Part shown: positions 45,756 through 56,987 of the stretch, in pieces
Layout of the letters: every line of letters starts with the position of its first letter
Numbering within the stretch: position 1 is the stretch's first letter
Source of the DNA: Monodelphis domestica
Lineage: Eukaryota; Chordata; Mammalia; Didelphimorphia; Didelphidae
Direction: 5' to 3'
DNA length: 64,000 nucleotides
NCBI RefSeq assembly: GCF_027887165.1
Contig: NC_077232.1
Span: 57,675,788 to 57,739,787 of the forward strand
Notes under the pieces: model-generated
Told to the model about the DNA's origin: nothing
Databases searched by the model: none
The model's input: only the letters and a program-made list of their open reading frames with translations
Program-made: the position numbers and the translations under genes

Positions 45756-46553
45756 ATGGACCAAGAGAGTAGTGTAAAAGCTGAAGATGGTATTAAAGAT
45801 GTAAAATCCTGGGAATATCATGCAATTCAAGCAGATGTAAACTTGAATGGACAGGCAATGACTGAGCTTTGTACTGATGTTACTGTACTTACACCAGTGT
45901 TGGAAACATTTCAGCCACCAAACAGTACAGAACCATATGTATCTGTCACAATAGGAGACCAGATATATGATCTTCTGGTTGATACTGGAGCCAGTACATC
46001 AGTTTTGCAAAGTCTTCCTAAGAATTGTGGAGCTGTTGGTACAATGGAAGTTATAAGAGTTACTGGTAAACCTAGGAGAGTAGGAAAATTACAACCTAAA
46101 ATGATTTCTTTAGGTCCTTTATCTGTGGAGCATGCATTTCTTTATATGCTAGACTATCCCATGAATCTTTTAGGTAGGGATTTATTATGTAAATTATGGG
46201 CAACAATCCAATGTACTAATACTGGTGATATATCATTACATCTACCAGAAGAATTTCTGAAAGCTTTTCCATTGCTGTTCTTAGATTCAATCAGTACAGA
46301 GGATGACTTGGATTCAATCTATCCTATAACTGAGGATATCTCTGAAGGTTTATGGTCAAAGTCTTTCACAGATGTAGTCCTATTGAAATCAGCTATTCTG
46401 GTAAGTGTGAGGACTAAGGAAGGACCAGTTCCTTGTGTACCTCAATATCCCTTAACTAAAGAAGCAATAGAGGGTATCAGAACAATCACTGAATCCCTAC
46501 ATGCTTCTCAGAATACAATTCACCTATATTTCCAATCAAAAAGCCAAAGCTAG
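45756..46553 (+). pseudogene. pro: ERV-A protease and RT N-terminus pseudogene
   Basis: A 265-codon open frame. Residues 76-80 are DTGAS, the active-site triplet context of retroviral aspartic protease, preceded by LL and V. A later LLGRDLL motif (about residues 137-145) is the conserved protease C-terminal helix. The part after about residue 190 is the start of pol, with PQYPLTKEA-type RT N-terminal text. A stop ends it at 46551-46553. No Gag-Pro junction context is preserved. Confidence 0.8.
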
Positions 46554-46559
46554 ATCAAA

Positions 46560-47134
46560 ATAGCAAAGTGGTATATAGATTCATACAGGATTTAAGAGTT
46601 GTAAACGATTATGTAATCAAAACACACCCTTTTATGCCAAGTCCAGCTGCTATCATTTCTTCCATTCCAAGTCAGGCAAAATATTTCACCGCGGTTGATT
46701 TATGCTCAGCCAATTCCAATCCATGAGGATTCTAAAAAATCTTTGCTTTTCCCTGGGAAAAAAACATAGTGGCATGGACTTGTCTTCCACAAGGGTTCAT
46801 GGACTCATGGAGTCAATTTTCACAAATTTTAAATAGAGATCTAAAAACTATAACATTCAAAGAAAGAAAAATAGTGCATTTTGTGGATGATATTCTCCTT
46901 GCATCCCCAAATGCTAAAGTGTGTCTCAGAAATAGCAAGATTCTTCTGTTAGAATTATATAAGCATGGGCATAAAATCTCCAAGGCAAAATTACACTGGG
47001 TTTTGCCTCAAGTGCAATATCTTGGATTTGTATTATCAGAGGGCTCTAGAAGTATCACACAGAAAAGAATAGCAGCTATTCATAAACTAAGTGATCCTAA
47101 GACCAAAAACAACTCAGAGCTGTTCTTGGGATAA
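46560..47134 (+). pseudogene. pol: ERV-A reverse transcriptase pseudogene
   Basis: The first part (46560-46768) survives only in pieces across frames. In 46769-47134 the frame shows LPQGF (residues 6-10) and FVDD at residues 38-41, the catalytic YXDD-type box with Phe, then YLGFVLSEG. RT copies viral RNA into DNA; this copy lacks an intact fingers/palm region and has several frame breaks. Confidence 0.8.
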
Positions 47135-47910
47135 CTCATTTCTGTAGGCAATGGATACCTGGGTATAGTGAATTAACAAAATGTCTAATAGACTTAACCA
47201 GGAATACAGAACCAGAACCTCTGAAACTAAAGCCTGAACATCTGCAATCTTTAAGTAAGCTTAAAGAAGCCATTTTAGCTGCTCCCACTTTGGGTATCCC
47301 AGACTATACAAAACCGTTTCAACTATTTGTAAATGAAACTAAGAGTATTGCTTCTGGTGTACTGACACAGACTTTAGGACAAAGTTATCATCCAACTGGA
47401 TATTACAGTTGTCAGCTTGATCCAATAGCTGCTGGTATAGACCCTTGTCTAAGGGGTATAGCAGTTGTAGCTGTATTAGTCCAGAAATCAGCAGACTTAG
47501 TTTTGGTATGTCCATTGACTGTATATTGCTCACATCAAATAGGAGCACTAATGAGGAAATTTCATACTCAAGCTTATTCAGATTAATGAATTTTTAAGTA
47601 TGAAATTATTCTAGGTAGTGAGAACATCCAGTTAAGGAGGTAATTAAATCCAGCTACATTTCTTACTGATTTGCCAAAGATTGGAAAACCATTACATGGG
47701 TGTGTAGAAGTAGTGGATCTAGTGGATATGCCTAGGATGGATTTAAAAAACAATCCAATTGAAAATTCAGACTTGGTGTTATTCACTGATAGATCTTCAT
47801 ATTTGTGCAGTGGAATTAGATGTACAGGTGCTACAGTTGTCACAGAATTTGAGATGCTGAGATATGGCTCATTACCTAGTAACTTTAGTGCTCAAAGGGC
47901 AGAGTGGTAA
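47135..47910 (+). pseudogene. pol: ERV-A RT connection and RNase H pseudogene
   Basis: The frame 47290-47586 has GVLTQTLGQSYHPTGYYS and a LDPIAAGIDPCLR motif typical of the class I RT connection domain. The frame 47671-47910 has LVLFTDRSS (the RNase H acidic motif, usually DGSS) and ends FSAQRAEW. A stop at 47584 and short frameshifts separate them. Confidence 0.75.
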
Positions 47911-48139
47911 CATGGTATATATGAAAATTTTTGCTAAAAAATCAGCAACACAAGAGAGTTGGGTAGGTCCTTATACAATTATGTTGTTTTCTCCATCTTC
48001 AGCAAAAGTTTTTGGTAGAGATTCATGGTATCATTGTTCACATATAAAATTAGCACATGGTATTAATGAAAATGTACACATTATTGAGGAAGAAAATGAA
48101 GAAGAGACTGTGGAAAGTGAAAATCATCAGTCAAATTGA
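47911..48139 (+). pseudogene. pol: ERV-A integrase C-terminal tail
   Basis: Only the SH3-like DNA-binding tail remains (WVGPYTIMLFSPSSAKVFGRD then SHIKLA). The zinc-binding and DDE catalytic domains are missing: RNase H runs directly into the tail at about 47905. An acidic extension follows. Confidence 0.75.
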
Positions 48140-49563
48140 GTCTGCAGTCAGAAAGATGAGTAAGGAGAGGACCATTCCTGTGGAAGAGGACATTTGGATG
48201 GAAAAGGACAATGCAGATGAAGAGGAGAATTCAGGAAATGAATTGACATTGTTAAAAGACAGTAAAGACTTATTAATATTTAGACAAAGACTTTGAGGAA
48301 ATTTTCAATGAAGATGATCAATTAATTAATGGACTAATGGATTAAAATTTGGGGCAACGTATTATAACACAAAAACAACCTAACATATATTCACAGAAAC
48401 AGTCATCATTACATTTACTACCATGGATTTGGAGAAGAAGAATGCTTCAATCAAGATGAGATGAGAAGAGAAAGAAAATCTGAAGGAGTGATAAGCATAT
48501 TACATGCAACAGTAACACAACACTAACATAATAGTAACACTGACATAACACTAGCAAAACAACATAACAGCAAAAATAACATAAACACAAATACATAAAC
48601 ATGATTAGGTTACATTGATTCACTATTTGAATGAGTATAACAATGTATAGCTAGGGTACTAACAATATTATAATTAGTTTTAAGTTAGTTACCAACAAAA
48701 ATAGTTAGATACTTAGTTTAGTATAGGAATATAGGTAGACAGGAGATTTTGCAAATAGGGCTTTAGTTAGATAAGATTAAAATTTAAGATAGATAAGGTA
48801 AAACACTGAATTACATTACAAAAAATGCATCACAACATAGATAACAGCATACATTATATAACTCAAATGACATATAACATCACATATTAAACAAAAATTA
48901 TAAATATATATGTAAATAGTGTATATAATAGGATTATAAAATTAATTGTATTATAGTCTGTGTGTGCATATATGTAACACATGTGTAACACGTGCAAATA
49001 GGCAGTATATTGCATGGCATATATGTTGTGTGTATGTGTTGTGTGTACATGTGTAAAATATATGTAAATAGATCAATTATGTTTAATTTTATCTATTATT
49101 ACATGTATTTTGCATCAGTGAGTTTGATGTTTTGGTTTAATGTCTTTGTAAAACTTATACAGTGTTGTGTTTATTATAATTTTCAAACATTTTCTCTAAG
49201 TTTGGTGTTTATGCATTACAATAGTAGTATGAGTTTCTGTATTAGTTTATAAGAATAGTATTTATGAGTTTAATGTTTTTGCATGAAAGTTGTGTTTATC
49301 TTTTGATTTTGATGTTATTTGCTTGTGCTTTTGTGTATGTTTGATCTGTATTTGGAAATTTGTAATTGCTCATTATTTAATCCCCTTTTTTTCATTTCCT
49401 TGATTAAATCACTAGAATAGGATAGTATTAGATAGGTTAAGATAGTTGAGTGTAGATTGTTATTTTGGGTAGATATTTTAGTTTAAATAATATGTAAGTA
49501 AGTTAGTGCACAAATGCCAAAATAGTGTTTTCAACACAATTTTGGCTTTGTGCAAAGGAAGAC
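48140..49563 (+). other. ERV-A 3' non-coding region, no env
   Basis: After a short acidic frame (48057-48296) there is no env-like reading. From about 48350 to 48960 the plus strand is A-rich, with ACATAACA-type units; from about 48960 to 49560 it turns T- and G-rich. No purine tract better than AAAGGAAG precedes the LTR. Confidence 0.6.
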
Positions 49564-49639
49564 TGTAGCAAAGGAAGTTGCAAAGGATTAACTGAAAACC
49601 CTCAAGCCAAAGATTCTACAAGAGCTGGCTGGGTCAGAA

Positions 49640-49640
<1 letters not shown>

Positions 49641-49671
<31 letters not shown>

Positions 49672-49861
49672 CCTTACCTTCCGTCTTGGAGTCAATACTG
49701 TGTATTGGCTCCAAGGCAGAAGAGTGGTAAGGGCTAGGCAATGGGGGTCAAGTGACTTGCCCAGGGTCACACAGCTGGGAAGTGTCTGAGGCCAGATTTG
49801 AACCTAGGACCTCCCATCTCTAGGGCTAGCTCTCAATCCACTGAGCTACCCAGCTGCCCCC
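49641..49861 (-). mobile_element. Marsupial tRNA-type SINE (copy 6), young
   Basis: T26 run, then ACCTTCCGTCTTGGAGTCAA and the full body ending CCACTGAGCTACCCAGCTGC. Exact 12-bp target duplications CTGGGTCAGAAT at 49629-49640 and 49862-49873. The 5' LTR lacks it, so it inserted after the provirus formed. Confidence 0.95.
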
Positions 49862-50296
49862 CTGGGTCAGAATTTTAAGGGGTTAGAGAAAGCAGTTTTT
49901 CAACTGACTCTCAGCCAGTCTGGAGCTAGAGTTCAAGCCTGAAGGTGTGGATCTGGGACTCTCCTGGACAAACCCATCTATCAAGCTGCCTGCCTTATAA
50001 TAACATCAAGCAAAGGTGAAGAGGAAGTTCCCCATTCATTCCAGTGGATAGAGTGATTTGGAAGAGGATTTCTCTCTCTCTCTCTGGAGCTTTTAAGGAC
50101 TCTGCAACTGGATCTCTGCTGCCTGACCCACTGAGGACTCTGTGAGAATCTGGGCTTTTTTGAGTAGACTTATCCTTAGCTAGCTTTAGTTTTGTTTAGG
50201 CAAACTTAAAAAATAACTATAGTGGGTTAAGTATCTGGGGTTAATTAGTAAGCTGATCCATTATCCTCTTTCCTTCTCCATCATTCCCTCTTTGTT

Positions 50297-50302
50297 AATA
50301 AA
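50297..50302 (+). promoter_or_regulatory. ERV-A LTR polyadenylation signal
   Basis: AATAAA in the LTR, 70 bases before its end. Confidence 0.6.
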
Positions 50303-50644
50303 CATACTTTTATTTAACTGTGTTTTCCCTTTCCTACAAGCCTTTCCCCCTCTCCATAAAATCCCTACAACATTTCCCAGTGTTCATGTAGAATGAAATC
50401 CTGGCCAGTAGGAACTCTATCCTCAGACAATGTGCAACCCACTCAATGTGTTGTCAGACCTTCATCATAGAGTCCTTCAGTATATACATACATAAATTAT
50501 ACATATTTATATATATGTGTGTATATATATATATATTGATTGAGATTGTTGACATGGATTTAATTTATCATGCTTATTTTACAGCAAAAAAACCTGTAAA
50601 TTGTTCTTATTGCATGTGACCTTGAATTCAGACTTAATTTGAAT

Positions 50645-50840
50645 GTGGAATGATGTTCATTTGTACAATGAATTCAGATTCAGTGGACCTAATTTCAAAT
50701 TCTGTCTCCATTGCTTGCTTGCTATGTAACCTTTGATAGGTCATTGTACTTCTCTAGGCTTCAGGTTTTTCATTTGTAAAATAAGAGGATTTAACTGGTT
50801 AGCATTTAAAGATCTCTCTAGCTCTAAGTTTGTGGTTCTG
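50645..50840 (+). repeat. MIR / CORE-SINE
   Basis: TTCAAATTCTGTCTCCATTG, then TTGTAAAATAAGAGGATTTAACTGG-type text. The preceding stretch 50480-50535 is TA-rich. Confidence 0.7.
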
Positions 50841-51176
50841 TGATTTAAAAAGTTATGCTGGTAATGCTAGTTTTTAACATCACAATCCTTTCTGAATATT
50901 CTTCACTCTATTCCATATTTTCCATTACTCTCACCAGTGAGTCTTCCATTATAATAAAGAAAAACAGGTAAAATTCCCTCACAGTAACCATCATAGAATG
51001 TATAAAGCATTTCTCTAATATAGTAGGAAACAATAAGAGGATATCTTTTTCCTACTCTCAAATGAGGAAGGGAGGGATCGCCCCATAAGAATTTCCCAGG
51101 GTGTGCTATATCATATTTGTTTAAGATTATATATCTTCTCCCATTCCCATCTATGTAAAGTAAATGTTAGGGTTTT

Positions 51177-51180
51177 AGTG
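51177..51180. repeat. 4-bp target duplication (left) of ERV-B
   Basis: AGTG before the 5' LTR recurs at 58003-58006 directly after the 3' LTR. Confidence 0.85.
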
Positions 51181-51248
51181 TGAAGAACCAGCTCCTATTC
51201 CCTTCCCTTCACCCCATCCCCATAGAAACCCTGCAGGCAAGTCATCAC

Positions 51249-51364
51249 ATCTTGGCATATGCCAGGAGCCAATAACGACCCCAACCCCAGAAGTTCCAGT
51301 CACTTGCCCTCCTGACATATGTCAGGAACTGATAACAATCCCAGCCCCAGGACTTCCTGTCAAG
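51249..51364 (+). repeat. U3 direct repeat (enhancer-like)
   Basis: Two imperfect copies, about 51249-51302 and 51311-51364, each with CATATG and CCCCAG...TTCC. The first contains the palindrome TGGCATATGCCA. In gammaretroviruses, U3 repeats often bind transcription factors. Confidence 0.65.
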
Positions 51365-51438
51365 TTACTGTTCACTCCTCCCACCCCAGGAATTCCTGTG
51401 CACACCCCCTACCACAAAAGTTCCTGGTCACTCCAGTG

Positions 51439-51446
51439 TATAAAAG
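51439..51446 (+). promoter_or_regulatory. ERV-B TATA box
   Basis: TATAAAAG in U3. The same motif is conserved in the 3' LTR at 57856. Confidence 0.8.
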
Positions 51447-51513
51447 GACCTTCAAGCCCCAGACTCAGGGCTTGAGCCATCTTAGAGTGCTGAGCCCAAA
51501 CTGCAGTTTGTTT

Positions 51514-51519
51514 AATAAA
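51514..51519 (+). terminator. ERV-B polyadenylation signal
   Basis: AATAAA about 70 bases downstream of the TATA box, within R. Also present in the 3' LTR at 57931. Confidence 0.75.
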
Positions 51520-51587
51520 TTCCCTCTTGTGTGTTACATTGTTGATCATTGTTTCATCCTTGGGATCAATTCACTAGGCACTTCATA

Positions 51588-51605
51588 TGGGGGCTTGTCC
51601 AGGAT
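51588..51605 (+). promoter_or_regulatory. tRNA-Pro-type primer-binding site
   Basis: TGGGGGCTTGTCCAGGAT lies two bases after the LTR. It fits the gammaretroviral proline-tRNA primer site with two transition differences, so tRNA-Pro is the likely primer. Confidence 0.8.
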
Positions 51606-52519
51606 CCCATGAAGGAAATGGAGTCTGACTAACACAGGGAGGGGACTCCTGTCACCAGGGCAACTCAAGAAGATGGGATCCGGAACACATCACATCTTGG
51701 TGGAGGATGGTAGGATCCAGTGAGTAGCCTCTGGAGGAGTTGAATGAATATGTGGATAATGTTGTGTGAGAGTGAGGGGGTTGGGTCTCCTGAGTCATTG
51801 ACATATGGTTAAGTGGCTGACCACTAGTCACCATCCCCAGGAGTTGTACGGGGACAGCCTATTGCCAAGCCGGACTGGTTCGGAAGAACTGCCCACCTAT
51901 TTCTGAGTGTGGACCAGGAAAGTCATCAGTCTCTATTTCACGCGAGGGGATAGGTTGGAAATCCTGGGAAGTGTGTGGAGGAAGACTGTGACAACCCTCT
52001 TGGCTACCTTCACCTAAGGATTCCCAACTCCTTCTCCCTTGGATGAGCCATGGGAAGGACCTGTCAGACTTGACTCCCTTAAACAAGATATTCTGGCCAG
52101 TTGATTTTAGTCGGCTTTATTTGTGGGGTTAGTGTCCCCACTGCTGGGGTTAGAGGCCCTTGCCCTAGGTTCAAGTCCTTGGTTCAGGGTGGTTAGAGGC
52201 CCCCCGGTTGGAGTTTGGGGTGGTTAGATGCCCCCCTGGTTAGAATTCAGGGTGGTTAGAGGCTCCAGATTGGAATTAGAAAACCCAACGGATGCGCTAG
52301 AGGAAGGGTTGCGGCCCTGGGGGAAGCCTAGCCACACCGCTCTGTTTTGGGGACCACTCACCCCTGGCCCCTTGGGGTGAGTAGAGGAGCACATCCAACC
52401 CAACATTCATATTTGTTGTGTCTGTCTTGGCTGTCCAGTCTGTCACGTATTTCCCTCTTTGCTTTGTGTTCACCATCTTTGTGTATAGCCTACTAACTCC
52501 TTTCATCCTACAGGATATT
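51606..52519 (+). other. ERV-B leader with short tandem repeats
   Basis: A long 5' leader without coding. At about 52130-52275 several imperfect repeats of GGTTAGAGGCCCCC / GGGTGGTTAGA appear, 30-40 bases apart. Packaging signals usually lie in this region, but nothing here proves one. Confidence 0.55.
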
Positions 52520-53372
52520 ATGGGACAAGGAGAGTCGACCCCAAAGGTCCACTCCGCTCTCCCTCATGACTACCCATTTCTCTGTCTTAAAGGTGAGGGC
52601 CCACAATCTCTGCATGTCCATCAAAAAGAGTAAACTTGTTACCTTCTGCTTTTCAGAGTGGCAGGCATTTGATCTGGGATGGCCCAAGGAGGGGACCTTC
52701 AACTTAGAGGTTATTTCCAAGGTCTGGGCCCAGGTTTTACATCCTGGCCCACAAGGCCATCCCTATCAGACTCCTTATATTCTTACCTGGCAAGGCCTAG
52801 CCCTGGACCCCCATTTTGGCTCCAATCCTTTCTTCCCTCAGATCCCCATGCTCCCTCAAAGGGAGCCCTTAAGGCCTTGACCGTCTCAGAGGATGTGAGG
52901 GAAAAGAGGCACAAGCACTCTGGGACATCTTCTGAGCCAGAGGCCTCAGCCCCACCCATATTAACAGAGTTGGCCCCCTTACAGACCTGCCACCCCCACC
53001 CCCACCTTATGCCTTATACCACCTTATACCACCTTATACCACCACCAGCCCCCTTATACTCTCTACTAATTTCTTTGTAAGGGTCTGAGAACAAGGCAGA
53101 AGTTGGGGGGCTGCTCATGGCACTCACAATGCACCCCCAAACCTCAGGAGCCCACCTCCACCACTGTTCTCCCCATCAGGGTTGTTGGACCAACAGTTCT
53201 TGGTGGGCCCCAAGTATATCAATATTGGCCATTTTCTTCCAGTGACCTTTATAATTGGGGGAAATTGGCTCTAAATACCATGGGAAAAAAACAACTAATT
53301 TCTTTTGTAATGTTGAATGACCATGTTACACCTTCAATAAGCAAGAGGCATGGCCTATCCATGGCACCCTAA
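52520..53372 (+). pseudogene. gag: ERV-B gag pseudogene (matrix and capsid start)
   Basis: ATG at 52520 opens MGQGESTP, a myristoylation-type start. The frame shifts near 52600. The next piece (52566-52880) carries TFCFSEWQAFDLGW and HPGPQGHPYQTPYI, matrix motifs typical of gammaretrovirus gag. After a proline-rich stretch with CTTATACCAC decamer repeats (53011-53043), the frame 53103-53372 has YWPFSSSDLYNW, the start of capsid. Gag breaks off soon after, and no nucleocapsid zinc knuckle is found. Confidence 0.85.
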
Positions 53373-53870
53373 AATTGTAATGCCATCCTCTACTTGGGTA
53401 GTGGCTGCGCTGGACTTCTCCCTTTTCAGTCTGGGAAGCCTCAGGTGTGGAGTGACTACCAAGCCTGAGGTCCGAGCCAGATAGGGACTAGCCAACCCAA
53501 TTAAGACAAAAGGAAAAGCATCCTCACAGGCCCCTTCTGTTGGGAAGAGATCAAATCTAAGCAGCCTGAGCAGAAATTCAATTGGGCGTTTTTGTTTGTT
53601 TGTTTGTTTGTTTGTTTTTCTCATGTTGCATAGTGGAGCAGCATCAAGAAAAAATGAGGAAATTGGCTTTTGATACCCTAAATTCTAACACCAGGTGGCA
53701 ATTGGACATATTTTGCAGGAAATAGGGCATAATATGGACAGAAGCTCCTTACCTTTTAGTTTTATCCCCTCACTGGGATCCCAGTTTTCCAAACTCTACT
53801 CTTTGCTTGGATTTTAAGGCAAGGATCCGCCAAGAAATCCAGGCAGAGATGATTAAAAAAAAAAAAAGGA
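53373..53870 (+). other. Unassigned gag-distal segment
   Basis: No retroviral motif I can name. It contains a (TTTG)n microsatellite at about 53589-53618. The short frame 53807-54202 has a Lys-rich start but no domain. Confidence 0.45.
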
Positions 53871-56270
53871 AACTAGGAAGCTATCAGTTTATTGATCAGA
53901 TCTGTCTTCCTCCTCTTCTGCAGGGAGGAAGAGGGTTGATTCTGAACAGAAAGACAACTGGTGAGATACCTCTACTTTGGGGATTTTTTAAATGTCTTAT
54001 ACTTTTAAAACTAAGGGTTTTTTTTCAGCTTGTAGAACAACCTAATTATCCTTTGTTTGGGGATAGACAAGAAGTCCTGATAAATCTCCTTTCCCTGTCT
54101 GTGAGCCAGAAGGAAGTAATGCTTAAATTGCTGTATTATAGTTATTTATTGGTATTTTATTTCAAAATTATGATCATGTGTATATGTGGGCTTAGAAAAT
54201 AGCATCCTACTTTTAATTTTGTCAGACAGTGAAAATTCAGTCTGTATAGAAAAGCCACAGATCAGTTTTGTAAAACAGGGGTTTTTTTTTAGCAGTATAG
54301 CCTCAAGAAGAGGACTTTCCATCTTTATCTATCTTTCCATCATAAGAGGTTTAAGGAAAAAAATGGGTTTAAGTGTTTAAACTTACCAAAATATGTTTTT
54401 GCTTAAAATTATCAATTGGTTTTCATCTCAATGGTTTTCATCCAGTGTATTAAAGTTGTACTAACTTTATTATTACATTTAACTTCTTGATCTCGAAAAT
54501 AAATAATCAGCTTGCTTGTCAAAAAGCTTACTTTTAAGGTTTACCATCTTACAAGGTTTCAAATCTCTGAATTTAAAATAGATTCTGTAATACTAAATGC
54601 TTTATTAAATTTTTTGAAATATATTATGTGAGTTGAAGCTAAAGCATGTTTTAAATATTGTTTGGATGTAAACATAAGCTCATTATAATCCTGACTGTAC
54701 TGTAGATTTTGTTCAATACTCAGTGGTTACCTCAGTTTACCAATTTTGGTACTATGAACTGAAATTTATAACTGATGAATACTATGCTAAAGACACAGTG
54801 TTTCAATAATGTAATCCTTTAAATCAGAATTCTTTGGGTTACCGATTAGCAATTGAAGTGATACCAATGAAATATTTGTTTGACTTATGATAGTAAAAGC
54901 AAGTCAGAGAAGGTGGAGAAGATATGTTGGGTTTGAATTCAAAAGAAAGAGGGACTTTGTTCTAAAGTTTATAAAGCTTAAGTGTGCAGGTTTGTGAAGG
55001 AAGAATGGAAGTTGTGTTCTGCTTTTTAAGCAGAGGGTTTTGAAGAAAGAAAGAGGGGGGGGTGAAAGAGAACAGATAGATGTTCTGCTCTCATAATTGT
55101 ATCTTTAACTTAGGGATAATAACTCGAATTGATATATGTGGTTTTGGAAAATCACAAATAATTCTGGAATTTTTCTGAAATTTCCTTAGAGAGATTCCTG
55201 ACTGATCTTTTCTTAGTTCCTTTAGATGGACTAAGGCCAGAATATGATCTAGCCCTGATTTGTATTTACTATAGAGCTAATGAATTCAATATTCCTGTTC
55301 AGGCTTTGTGACTAAGTTGTGATAAATAAATTATTGCCAAAATATGTAAGAATAACTGCTATAATGTAGACTCATAGGCTTTAAGGAATCCTTAGAGAGG
55401 GTAAACAATCAGAAAAGCTTGTTTGAGGTATATGGAAATTCTTATCTGCTGATAAGCAGAACTTCTTTCAGCTGAAATGGGCAATACTTGCCTTTTAAGG
55501 CAAAAAGGCTTCTGGGATCCAATGGCGACAAAGTACTCTAAGGAGAGAGAAAGTCCTATGATGGTTGGAGAAGGCAACCCAAGGCTCACCTGAGAATGGA
55601 CCTTTTCTGACCATCTAGGCTGCTAATCCTTGAGTGAAACAATAATAGTATGAGCTAGTGACAGCCTTGGCTTGTACATGAAGCCACTCACTGTGTCCTT
55701 TTGGGACATGAGGAAATATTTTCCCTGTCTGCCTTTTCCTTTGTGACAAATTCCCATAATCAGCACATAATGCTAATTGTAAAATTAAAGTTTCCATTTC
55801 CCCAAACAACCTATTAGGTTAATAATTGAAAATTCTCAAATTATTAGGGAGCATACTTTGAGAAGCAGGTGAAGTTTATTAATAGATCACTTGTATTTGC
55901 AGGCTTAATTTGCCACAATTGAAGTTTGGATCTTGAGCTTGGAAATATAACTCAAAACTTTCTGAATTTTCCCCAGAATCTGGAATAAAAGAAATTCATC
56001 TGTAAAATATTGTTACTCAGGTGTTTATAGATGCCATATTAATGTGTGCTTTGCAAAATGATATTCTTTAATAGAAACATCACATACCAACTCTGCAAAA
56101 AACTCAGGAATTCAATTTCTTAAAGGGATCTATTCCAGTCAGAAGATGACTTCTGAAGAAATCTGTTGGCTAAGATGCCCAAATGCAAATGTTTAATATA
56201 AATTTCTAGTGTATTATTATCTCTGTTTATATCTGTTGCTCTAGTTTTTGCCCCAATTTCTACACTTCTA
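53871..56270. other. Non-retroviral AT-rich block inside ERV-B
   Basis: About 2.4 kb where pol should lie. It is markedly more AT-rich than gag or env, has no protease, RT, RNase H or integrase motif in any frame, and its frames are short on both strands. It might be captured host sequence, a later insertion, or very degraded virus. I can identify no LTR, poly-A tail or target duplication that would mark a known transposon. Confidence 0.55.
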
Positions 56271-56987
56271 TCTTAGGGGCTGACTCTCCCCCTTGTAACC
56301 TGTCTGCCGATTGGGGGAAGCAGTCTCTGGACATCCTTCAGATCTCCAAGCAGGTCCCCACCTACCTAGGACCCAGGCATTCACTGAATGCATGCCCCTA
56401 ATGACCCTGTGCCTATAGCCTTTCCCTCCCTGTTCAAGTTATGGCTACTCTCCTGTGGGATATGTGGACCTTACATATGTAACCTCATCACTTCTCTAGT
56501 TGCTTCTAGGGTAAAAGCACTCATGGGAGTCACCCAGATGCCACTGTAACCTCAGCAACCATCCCAGCCTGAAACCCTGGACATTGCCTATAGTCAATAC
56601 CTCTCTTTTTCCTGACAATAGGCAGAGACAGCTCTACAACCATTCTCAGCTCTGAAGAAGCTACAGAATACGGAGACCATCACCCCTTTTCCCTTACATA
56701 TCTGGAGAGGGGAGAGGTGACATGGGTGTTGCACCCCCAGAAACTCAGGCAAACTATTGTCGGGGGGATTCCTTTGCTCCCTTACATCCTTGTAACTCCT
56801 AGCCTAAAACATCAATGCCTCCTTTATATTTAAGATGGACAGAGAGATGCACCTCCGGGCTACACCTCAATTCTATCTGGCTGTCTCTTACATATTTCTC
56901 TGTTCCTTAAAACCAAAGAATCTTTTATGAGGGTCATTCCCTATGTCTCCAGACAGGCCCCAGTCAGATAACAAAAATCCTGACTGA
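56271..56987 (+). pseudogene. env: ERV-B env surface-subunit remnant
   Basis: C-rich sequence directly upstream of the TM part. Short readings such as SPPCNLSADWGKQSLDIL occur, with many stops. A surface-protein origin is inferred from position and base composition, not from a clear motif. Confidence 0.4.

Larger units (their letters stand above)
42004..50372 (+). mobile_element. ERV-A: defective class I endogenous retrovirus
   Basis: The order is 5' LTR fragment, nested LINE-1, gag, pro, RT, RNase H, integrase tail, AT-rich non-coding, 3' LTR. The LTR begins TGTAGCAAAG and ends CTACAACA. The pol motifs (DTGAS protease, LPQGF and FVDD in RT, integrase tail GPYT) and the single zinc knuckle in gag resemble gammaretrovirus-like (class I) elements. 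Every gene is broken, env is absent and most of integrase is deleted, so it cannot replicate. The 5' and 3' LTR copies differ at many sites, which suggests an old insertion. Confidence 0.85.
49564..50372 (+). repeat. ERV-A 3' LTR (with SINE inside)
   Basis: Begins TGTAGCAAAGG, ends CTACAACA, followed by TTTC. Without the SINE it is about 575 bp. A CT-repeat lies at about 50069-50084, a TTAATAAACATA signal near 50297, and a pyrimidine-rich tail after it. It is the only complete copy of this LTR in the window apart from the related solo LTR at 36165. Confidence 0.85.
51181..51585 (+). repeat. ERV-B 5' LTR
   Basis: 405 bp from TGAAGAACCA to GGCACTTCA. U3 is C-rich and holds a duplicated segment with CATATG palindromes. 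A TATA box lies at 51439 and AATAAA at 51514. It is the partner of 57605-58002. Confidence 0.95.
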
